Positions 1 through 5,118 of a DNA stretch of 5,118 nt are shown piece by piece. The stretch's first letter is position 1, and every line of letters starts with the position of its first letter. Source of the stretch: Akkermansiaceae bacterium (GTDB lineage Bacteria; Verrucomicrobiota; Verrucomicrobiia; Verrucomicrobiales; Akkermansiaceae); NCBI GenBank assembly GCA_014379305.1, contig JACMMB010000297.1, positions 1 to 5,118 of the forward strand, written 5' to 3'. A program made the translations under genes and the position numbers. The notes beneath the pieces are model-generated. The model worked only from the letters and a program-made list of their open reading frames with translations. It searched no databases and had not been told where the DNA came from.

Positions 1-2427
1 AAATTCAACCTGGCAATCAAAACCGCTGACATCACCCCCGCGCAAAACCAAGAGAGCCTCATGCTCTTCGCGGAATCTCTTTTGCGCGATCACCAACCAG
101 CGGCAGCCGCGGAAATATTGCAACAGCCCAACGTGAGAAATCATCCCAATCAGGCATTCTGGTTGGGTCAATCGCTGGCTGGCCAAGGGCGTTTTTCCGA
201 AGCCGTGACCATCCTCCTGCCTATCGCGGCGAATCCATCCCATCCTTTTCAAGCGGAAGCCGCATTCACCGCTTCAAGCCTCCAACTATCACTTTCCCAA
301 CCCGATGCGGCCATTAACACACTGCAACTTCTCAATTCATCAAAAGACTCTTCCATCGCGACCCAAGCCAAACTGCGCCGCATCGAAATATTGATCGACC
401 AGGATGAATATATCGAAGCACGGAAGCTTTTCCCCAAGCAGACCGCAATCTCCTCAGACCTGCTGCCGCTCGCCAAGTTTCTTAATGGCCGAATGAAGCT
501 AGCAGAGAATGAGAATGAAGCTGCCGAACTCGTTTTCACCGACCTGCTTGCAAATCCCCAAGGTCAGACTCTCAGGAGATATCATCTTGCCGCCATCGGA
601 AAAGCTGACGCGCTCCGCAAGCTGGGCGATACCGTGGCTGCAACGGAATCCCTGCTTGGATTTCTCCAAAACAACCCTGCCTCGCCTCTACTGGATCCGA
701 TATTCCAACGCATAATTGAGTGGCTACCTGAAACAAAAATCACAGCTGACCATCCCACACTTCTTCGTCTTGCCGGGTGGTTGCCGCAAACCAGCCCTCC
801 TGGTGCCGGCCTTATAAACAGTGCCGCGATCACCGCGAGCGCCGCATGGCCCATATCCGGCCAACCGCCCACCGAGCTTGAAATTTTCTCCATGTATGCC
901 CGGGCGATCGGACTTCATCGCATTGATAATCCAGTCGCGAAAATCGAAGCGAATCAGCTGCTACGCAAGATCGGTTTGCTTGCCCCCCAACATACGCTTA
1001 ACCAGCGCAGCCTGATTACCCTGGCCAGCTGGAAACTCGATGAAGGAAAACAGGAAGAAGCTTTTTTCCTTTTTGATTCCATTTTTCAAACCGCGAAATC
1101 TCCCATAATCAAGGGCGAGGCGGCTTTTCTAGAGGCAAAGATTGCCTATGATCGCGGCGATACTTCCCTCGCTGCCGAACTCTTCATTCAAGCGGCAAAA
1201 CTCCTCAGCGACGATAACCAGGAAGCCGCGATCCTGAATGCCGCGCTCTCCCGGTTGAAGGAGAATCCCGAATCCGCCATCACGATCCAGAGTGACAACC
1301 CGGCCATGGTCTCAAAGCTGGGTGCGGATCTCGCCTTGGAAAAGGCACTCGCTGGCGATGACCCCGCCGCCGCAAAATTCGCACTTTTGGCATTCCTTAC
1401 CCAAAATCCCGACCACATTCGCGCGCCCGAAGCACGCCTTGCCATCATCGAGGCATCGCTCTCAATCATTCCTCCCGATCTCGCCCTCGCCCGCGCTCAA
1501 ATTGATACGCTCTCCGGGAAAGTCCTACCGTCCGACCTATCTCCACAGCTCAGTCTCGCCGAACTCCGGCTTTCGGATTTATCGAATGACGAGGAGAAAA
1601 CCATCGAGCTTGCCAAAAAAATAATCGCCGATTTCCCTGAAACCCCTGGTTCATCCGAAGCCTCGCTGATTCTGGGAAAAACGCTGTTTCAATCAGGAAG
1701 CTATAACGAAGCCCGTCTGGTCTTGGAAAAACTCGCCGTCACCGAATCCGGCACCCAGCGGGGGCAGGCAGCGTTTCTGTTAGCCGCCCGTGCCGCCGCG
1801 CTCGGCGCGACCGACCAATCCCGCGAAGAAGCCCTCGCCCTCTTCGATAAATCCATCGCCATCGAAGGGCCTCTCAAGTCACTCGCCGTGTTGGAAAAAG
1901 CCCGGCTCTACATTGATCTCAACCGCCTCCCGCTAGCCATCTCGTCCCTGCGTAAAGCCTATAAGGCCACTCCCTTGGACGACCCCTCGCGCATTCCCAC
2001 CGGCATCCTCCTCGCTGAAGCCATCTACGCCCAAGGCGATAGCGAGCCGGGCGAAGCCCTCACCATTTACAACGACCTCATCGACATCACACCTAACAAC
2101 TCTTCTCAATACTTCCGCATCCAATACCTCCGCGGCCTTACCTTCGAAAAACTCCCCGACCCTAAAGACCCGGCAAAACGCCGCTTGGGAGAAGCCCTTT
2201 CCACCTACTTCTCCGTCCTCGACCGCCCGACCAATCCCCCGCCTCCGGAGTGGAAATGGTTCGAGCGCAGCGGTTTCCGCGCCCTCGCCCTCCTGGAAAA
2301 CGCCGAGCGCTGGCAAGCCGCAATTTCAGTCGCCAGCAAGATTGCAGCATTCAAAGGTCCCCGCGCCGAAGAAGCTTCCCTCTACGCCCGCCAGCTCCGC
2401 CTCAAGCACATGATCTGGGAGGACTGA
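1..2427 (+). CDS. TPR-repeat protein, N-terminus cut by window edge
   Basis: This is a long helical-repeat protein of the tetratricopeptide (TPR) type, probably a protein-interaction scaffold in or near the envelope; no enzymatic motif is visible. The frame is open from base 1 (it reads KFNLAIKTADITPAQNQESL before the first ATG at 61), and these residues continue the same helical style, so ATG 61 is an internal Met and the real start lies upstream. At least 808 residues are present, ending at TGA 2425-2427. TPR-like helix pairs are clearest near 148-250 (FWLGQSLAGQGRFSEAV) and 1651-1750 (LILGKTLFQSGSYNEARLVL), with further degenerate Ala/Leu-rich pairs between them and up to about 2130. The tail after 2220 is Trp- and Pro-containing (NPPPPEWKWFERSGF) and closes with a last helix pair. 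It sits 8 bases before the LptF/LptG gene, suggesting co-transcription. A signal peptide cannot be judged because the N-terminus is missing. The TPR fold is fairly sure; the specific role is unknown. Confidence 0.85.
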   Translation, partial: KFNLAIKTADITPAQNQESLMLFAESLLRDHQPAAAAEILQQPNVRNHPNQAFWLGQSLAGQGRFSEAVTILLPIAANPSHPFQAEAAFTASSLQLSLSQPDAAINTLQLLNSSKDSSIATQAKLRRIEILIDQDEYIEARKLFPKQTAISSDLLPLAKFLNGRMKLAENENEAAELVFTDLLANPQGQTLRRYHLAAIGKADALRKLGDTVAATESLLGFLQNNPASPLLDPIFQRIIEWLPETKITADHPTLLRLAGWLPQTSPPGAGLINSAAITASAAWPISGQPPTELEIFSMYARAIGLHRIDNPVAKIEANQLLRKIGLLAPQHTLNQRSLITLASWKLDEGKQEEAFFLFDSIFQTAKSPIIKGEAAFLEAKIAYDRGDTSLAAELFIQAAKLLSDDNQEAAILNAALSRLKENPESAITIQSDNPAMVSKLGADLALEKALAGDDPAAAKFALLAFLTQNPDHIRAPEARLAIIEASLSIIPPDLALARAQIDTLSGKVLPSDLSPQLSLAELRLSDLSNDEEKTIELAKKIIADFPETPGSSEASLILGKTLFQSGSYNEARLVLEKLAVTESGTQRGQAAFLLAARAAALGATDQSREEALALFDKSIAIEGPLKSLAVLEKARLYIDLNRLPLAISSLRKAYKATPLDDPSRIPTGILLAEAIYAQGDSEPGEALTIYNDLIDITPNNSSQYFRIQYLRGLTFEKLPDPKDPAKRRLGEALSTYFSVLDRPTNPPPPEWKWFERSGFRALALLENAERWQAAISVASKIAAFKGPRAEEASLYARQLRLKHMIWED
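2417..2423 (+). promoter_or_regulatory. Possible ribosome binding site for the LptF/LptG gene
   Basis: GGGAGGA overlaps the last codons of the TPR gene and resembles a Shine-Dalgarno sequence. It lies 12 bases before ATG 2436, longer than the usual 5-9. It supports ATG 2436 weakly and would be far too distant for the alternative ATG 2499. It may be a coincidence of the Trp-Glu-Asp codons. Confidence 0.35.
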
Positions 2428-2435
2428 ATTGACTG

Positions 2436-3854
2436 ATGGTGATGCATTCACCAAAAACTAGACACAGCGAATTCCGCTACGCATTCTCTTATTTTCCCAT
2501 GTTGAAAGTTCCGCGCTGGTTGCTTCCCCTTTCGCTCCTGATCCTTGGTGCCGTGGCCGCGATTGTCCTCTTTCCCCGTGAACAGGCCGCTGTCAGGGAG
2601 CAGCTGACCGGCTTCCCCGACTCCCACATCCTAACCCACAGCCTCCGCCCGTACATCCTGGCTTTCCTCTGCTTCATGCCTGCCATCGCGGCCATCGCCT
2701 ACAGCCTTGGCACGACTTTTGACCGTTACCTTTCGCGCCAGTTTCTCGTCATCTTCACCATCTGCCTCTCCGCCCTCTTCGCCATCTGGCTCCTGCTCGA
2801 CCTGAATGATAACCTCGGCGACTTCTCGGGCAGCAAAAACCTCCTCGCGTCCGTCCTCTATTTCTATCTCTACCGCTCACCGGCCATCCTGCTCGTCCTG
2901 CTTCCCTACACGCTCCTGCTCGCTCTCATCTACGGACTCGGAAAATTCTCCAAAAGCAACGAAATCATTGCCATCATCCAGAGCGGCACCGGAATCATCC
3001 GCGTCACCGCCCCCCTCGTCTTCGCCGGAATGTGGTGCAGCCTCCTCCTCCTCGGGCTCAATTATCATTGGGCTCCGCACGCCGAAGGACAGCGTGAGGA
3101 CATTATCGCCAAGGCGAAAAACCTCCCGATCCTCCAGGCGCAGAACGTCCTCTACCGCGATCCCCAATCACACCGCCTCTGGATGGTTGGCGCTTTTCCG
3201 GAAAATTTCCACAAGGGGAAACCTCTGCTCGACGTCGAAATCACTTCCATCAGGGATGATCAGTCGCTCAAAACCCGCATCTCCTCCCCCTCGGCAAAAT
3301 GGAACCGCGAAACCCGTGAATGGACTTTGGAAACACCCCTGATTGGTCGTTTCTCCCTCGGAGAAGCACCTGTCTTCGAGCAAATGGACAAACCCCTCAT
3401 TTATACCAATTGGTCGGAAACCCCATCCCAGCTGATCAAGCCCGGCCTCAGCGCCGAATACCTCGGCGTTCCCGAGCTAAGCACCTGGCTCGGCTCCGCC
3501 CTGTCACACCAGGCCACCTCCAACCGCCCCGCCTATCTCACCCAATGGCATTACCGGTGGGCATTACCCGTCACTTGTATCGTCACGGTCTTGCTCGCCT
3601 CACCCTTATCGATTTATTTTGCCCGCCGCGGTGCCGGCAGCGGCATCTTCCTCGCCGTCGTTCTTTCCCTGCTCATGCTCTTCATTTCCTCCATCACGCT
3701 GGCGCTGGGAGAAGCCGGCGTCGTCTCGCCGCTCTTCGCCGCATGGCTGCCGAATCTTGCCTTCGCTCTCCTCGGCCTCTACCTGTTTCACCGCCGCATC
3801 GCCGGACGCCCCATTTATCAAAGCGTCCGCCGTCTCATCCCGAATCAATCCTGA
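2436..3854 (+). CDS. LptF/LptG (YjgP/YjgQ) family LPS export permease
   Basis: This is an inner-membrane permease subunit of the family that, with the ATPase LptB, extracts lipopolysaccharide and feeds it to LptC. Residues here count from ATG 2436 (472 aa). The family core begins near residue 93 (FDRYLSRQFLVIF). Core helices lie at about 102-121, 149-169, 190-208, 375-395, 405-424 and 435-453. A polar beta-rich periplasmic domain of about 160 residues lies between the third and fourth, as in LptF and LptG. A coupling-helix-like segment (SKSNEIIAIIQSG, 172-184) follows the second core helix, and the typical SPLSIYFARRGAGSGI motif ends the fourth. Two additional helices (28-46 and 72-91) precede the core, which is unusual for a family that normally has six. 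The start is ambiguous: ATG 2436, ATG 2442 or ATG 2499 (MLKVPRWLLPL, residue 22). Residues 1-21 look atypical and use an AGA arginine codon, so 2499 may be the true start. LptF cannot be told from LptG here, and no second permease gene is present in the window. Confidence 0.9.
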   Translation: MVMHSPKTRHSEFRYAFSYFPMLKVPRWLLPLSLLILGAVAAIVLFPREQAAVREQLTGFPDSHILTHSLRPYILAFLCFMPAIAAIAYSLGTTFDRYLSRQFLVIFTICLSALFAIWLLLDLNDNLGDFSGSKNLLASVLYFYLYRSPAILLVLLPYTLLLALIYGLGKFSKSNEIIAIIQSGTGIIRVTAPLVFAGMWCSLLLLGLNYHWAPHAEGQREDIIAKAKNLPILQAQNVLYRDPQSHRLWMVGAFPENFHKGKPLLDVEITSIRDDQSLKTRISSPSAKWNRETREWTLETPLIGRFSLGEAPVFEQMDKPLIYTNWSETPSQLIKPGLSAEYLGVPELSTWLGSALSHQATSNRPAYLTQWHYRWALPVTCIVTVLLASPLSIYFARRGAGSGIFLAVVLSLLMLFISSITLALGEAGVVSPLFAAWLPNLAFALLGLYLFHRRIAGRPIYQSVRRLIPNQS

Positions 3855-3865
3855 CCAACCTCTCC

Positions 3866-4384
3866 ATGGCCCTTCCGGAAACCTGGCACCTCCGCAATCG
3901 CAGCCGCGAATGCGCCGCCACCCAGCAAGCCTTCGCCGAAGGCCAGGCCATCGTCACCGCCCTGTTTCCCGATCCCGAATCCTGCGCTTATCTGCGGAAA
4001 GACTTCTCTGAAACCGCATGGAACAATCGCGCCGATGACGCCGAAAAACCCTTCTCCTCATGGCGCACCACCTTCATTTCCACCCCCTCCACGGAAATGT
4101 CAAAGGCCGCCGCCAAACAAACCGCCGAGGACCTCCTCCGCGCCTTGGTCGAGGACGATTCGGACCATACTGAAAACACCCGGTACATCCTTGCCATCAT
4201 GCTGGAGCGTCAGAAGCTCCTGCGCGAAACCGACAACCAACCTACTGCCGATGGCATCCTGCGAATTTACGAGCACCGCAAAACCGGAGAAGTTTTCATC
4301 ATCAAAGACCCCAACATTTCCCTCGACCAAGTGGAAAAAATCCAAAACGAGGTTATCCAACTCCTCGTCCCGCAAGAGTCCTAG
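3866..4384 (+). CDS. Conserved protein of unknown function downstream of LptF/LptG
   Basis: This is a 172-residue soluble protein with no signal peptide or membrane helix; its function is unknown. The start is ATG 3866 (MALPETWHLRNRSRECAATQ), 11 bases after the permease stop. The frame stays open far upstream, but that stretch lies inside the permease gene and reads as Arg/Pro/Ser-rich noise. No Shine-Dalgarno sequence precedes the ATG (the leader is pyrimidine-rich), so translation may be coupled to the upstream gene. Visible parts are an N-terminal segment with Cys16, Thr19 and a Phe-x-x-Gly turn (FAEGQAIVTALF, 23-34), an aromatic stretch around Trp52 and Trp66, an acidic helix (about 84-100) and an Arg/Leu helix (ILAIMLERQKLLRE). 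A C-terminal part with YEHRKTGEVFIIKDPNI and a final amphipathic helix follows. From memory it resembles a small family common in Planctomycetes and Verrucomicrobia, with an N-terminal Cys-x-x-Thr/Ser-Gly-like motif and a later hydrophobic Arg-rich helix; that link is unverified. Conservative codon use and clean boundaries support a real gene. Confidence 0.8.
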   Translation: MALPETWHLRNRSRECAATQQAFAEGQAIVTALFPDPESCAYLRKDFSETAWNNRADDAEKPFSSWRTTFISTPSTEMSKAAAKQTAEDLLRALVEDDSDHTENTRYILAIMLERQKLLRETDNQPTADGILRIYEHRKTGEVFIIKDPNISLDQVEKIQNEVIQLLVPQES

Positions 4385-4394
4385 CCCAGAAGCT

Positions 4395-4409
4395 GCGGAT
4401 GCCATCCGC
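4395..4409. terminator. Stem-loop between convergent genes, possible terminator
   Basis: GCGGAT (4395-4400) and ATCCGC (4404-4409) form a 6-bp GC-rich stem around a 3-base loop, or 5 bp with a 5-base loop. CCAG (4386-4389) and CTGG (4410-4413) can extend it across a 5-base bulge. It lies in the 43-base gap between the converging stop codons, where a bidirectional terminator is expected. No T-run follows on either strand, so it is not a standard intrinsic terminator. Confidence 0.35.
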
Positions 4410-4427
4410 CTGGCAAACAGGAAAAAA

Positions 4428-4835
4428 TCATTTCATGACAAGCCTCCCCGCGCGGATGATTTCTTCCGCCTCGCCGGCTCGATACTTGCTTTTTCCCTCG
4501 AACGCCCACACCACTCCCGGCCAGGCTGGATCAGTTGAACTTCGGCCAACCACGTGGATGTGCATCTGCCTGACGATATTTCCGATGCAGGCAACATTCA
4601 ATTTTTCCGGCTGAAAGTAATCCATCACGAATCGGGAAACCATTCTCAGCGCCTTCATAACCTCGGCAAAGTTTTCCTCATCAAGCTGGTGCAGGTCCTG
4701 AATTTCTACTGAAACTTCCGGCACAATCATCAGCCAGGGAAAATTGGTTTCATTTTTCAGAAGAATCCTGCAGCCATGCATCCGGGTGATCTCAAATCCG
4801 CCAGCGGCCAGACGCTCGTGCAGGCGGAAATCCAT
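4428..4835 (-). CDS. HIT-family (histidine triad) hydrolase
   Basis: This 135-residue protein matches the usual size of a single-domain HIT nucleotide-binding hydrolase. Family members hydrolyse nucleoside phosphoramidates, dinucleoside polyphosphates or related alpha-phosphate bonds in the cytoplasm; the substrate here cannot be told. Evidence includes the core strand KNETNFPWLMIVPE (27-40), the helix LDEENFAEVMKALRMVS, and KLNVACIGNIVRQMHIHVVGR (split: KLNVACIGN at 78-86, then QMHIHVVGR at 90-98). The histidine triad is His-x-His-x-His in most HIT proteins; here the first position is Gln90, with His92 (expected nucleophile) and His94 retained, followed by DPAWPGVVW (102-110). This Gln variant with a Trp-Pro-Gly segment is familiar from bacterial HIT proteins. 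The start ATG at 4835-4833 lies 3 bases after the stop of the PqiC-like gene, so the two are probably co-transcribed and coupled. The gene ends with TGA at 4430-4428. Confidence 0.92.
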   Translation of the reverse strand: MDFRLHERLAAGGFEITRMHGCRILLKNETNFPWLMIVPEVSVEIQDLHQLDEENFAEVMKALRMVSRFVMDYFQPEKLNVACIGNIVRQMHIHVVGRSSTDPAWPGVVWAFEGKSKYRAGEAEEIIRAGRLVMK

Positions 4836-4838
4836 CGT

Positions 4839-5118
4839 TTACCTGCCCTTGATTCCAGCGGCGATGTCCGCCGCCAGCTTGGCCAGCAACCTCGATTGCG
4901 CCGCCACCACCGAAGGGTAGTCCTCGGCTGTAATCGGCTCGCTGGATACAAATGTCCGCGAGGCCCGCAATTGTCTTCCCGGCAAGGAATACACTCTCCA
5001 GCCCGCCTCGATATGTGCGAAGCCGTCATTGCCGGCGTGGAACTCCCGGATATCCAAGGACACCTGGTAATCGATTTCGCTATCGCGCTGCCAAGGATAA
5101 ATCTGGACATTTCCTGTT
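4839..5118 (-). CDS. PqiC-like ABC transport auxiliary lipoprotein, C-terminal part
   Basis: This is the C-terminal 92 residues of a protein resembling the PqiC / DUF330 family: outer-membrane-anchored lipoproteins that partner MCE proteins and ABC permeases in lipid transport between membranes. The frame is open from the window edge (TGNVQIYPWQRDSEIDYQVS) through to TAA 4841-4839. The GTG at 5063 is an internal Val, not a start. The family resemblance lies in the pattern YQVSLDIREFHAGNDGFAHI, then an aromatic strand with EAGWRVYSLPGRQL, then a polar strand (SRTFVSSEPI). A final helix rich in Ala and Leu follows (SRLLAKLAADIAAGIKG), as in PqiC proteins, where the last helix typically carries an Ala-Leu-x-x-Leu-x-x-x-Ile-Ala pattern. 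The N-terminal half, including any lipobox cysteine, is outside the window. The MCE, permease and ATPase genes usually found beside it should lie beyond the right edge. The HIT gene follows after 3 bases. Other beta-rich lipoproteins remain possible. Confidence 0.75.
   Translation of the reverse strand, partial: TGNVQIYPWQRDSEIDYQVSLDIREFHAGNDGFAHIEAGWRVYSLPGRQLRASRTFVSSEPITAEDYPSVVAAQSRLLAKLAADIAAGIKGR
4842..4850 (-). promoter_or_regulatory. Weak ribosome binding site for the HIT gene
   Basis: On the - strand AAGGGCAGG lies inside the last codons of the PqiC-like gene. Its AGG ends 6 bases before ATG 4835, an acceptable spacing. The match to the Shine-Dalgarno consensus is partial, so coupling to the upstream stop may matter more. 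Confidence 0.3.

Noticed and set aside
1933..2316. 127-residue - strand open frame inside the TPR gene, rich in Gly, Glu, Val and Arg.
   Set aside because: This is the expected antisense shadow of a C-rich coding region; there is no ribosome binding site or recognisable motif.
2429..2464. TTGACT at 2429-2434 as a -35 promoter element before the permease.
   Set aside because: No acceptable -10 element lies 16-18 bases downstream (the best candidate is CAAAAA, three of six matches), and the gene is most simply read from the upstream operon promoter.
2806..3342. 178-residue open frame on the + strand.
   Set aside because: It overlaps the well-supported permease and is dominated by Ser, Pro and Arg, as expected for the shifted frame of a C-rich gene.
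3320..3865. Long in-frame open stretch upstream of the 172-aa protein, which would make a 354-residue protein starting at 3320.
   Set aside because: It lies entirely inside the permease gene in another frame and reads as Arg/Pro/Ser-rich sequence typical of a shadow frame. The protein-like pattern begins only at ATG 3866.
4035..4538. 167-residue + strand open frame spanning the end of the unknown protein and the end of the HIT gene.
   Set aside because: Low-complexity Pro/Ser/Lys composition, and it crosses two better-supported genes on opposite strands.
4757..5110. 117-residue - strand open frame starting with ATG 5110.
   Set aside because: It is a shifted-frame shadow of the PqiC-like gene and runs into the HIT gene. 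It is rich in Arg, Ser and Trp and has no family pattern, whereas the other frame matches a known family.

Overview
The window looks like ordinary chromosome from a Gram-negative bacterium. Its gene content and protein style suggest the Verrucomicrobiota (for example Luteolibacter, Haloferula or Akkermansia relatives). This placement rests on general resemblance: a large Ala-rich TPR protein, an LptF/LptG permease and a small conserved acidic protein in tandem. It was not tested by any search. Base composition is moderate, with hand counts of single 60-base lines between about 47% and 68% G+C. No mobile element, RNA gene, CRISPR array or phage signature was seen.

Layout. Positions 1-4384 hold three tightly packed genes on the + strand. 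The first is a long TPR-repeat protein whose reading frame is open to the first base, so its N-terminus lies outside the window. The second is an LptF/LptG (YjgP/YjgQ) family permease with two extra N-terminal membrane helices. The third is a 172-residue conserved protein of unknown function. The gaps are 8 bases (71 if the permease starts at its later ATG) and 11 bases, so this is probably one operon. Positions 4428-5118 hold two genes on the - strand, converging on the first three. They are the C-terminal end of a PqiC-like (ABC transport auxiliary lipoprotein, DUF330) protein cut by the right edge, followed 3 bases later by a HIT-family hydrolase. A 43-base gap (4385-4427) with a GC-rich stem-loop separates the two groups.

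Function. The left group belongs with lipopolysaccharide export: LptF/LptG is the transmembrane part of the LptB2FG exporter. The right group's PqiC-like protein belongs with MCE (Mla/Pqi-type) lipid transport between the membranes. The window is thus the meeting point of two cell-envelope lipid transport modules. Nothing here proves a new system. The items most worth a second look are the extended permease N-terminus, the unknown small protein downstream of it, the HIT gene coupled to the PqiC-like gene, and two edge genes whose apparent start codons are not true starts.
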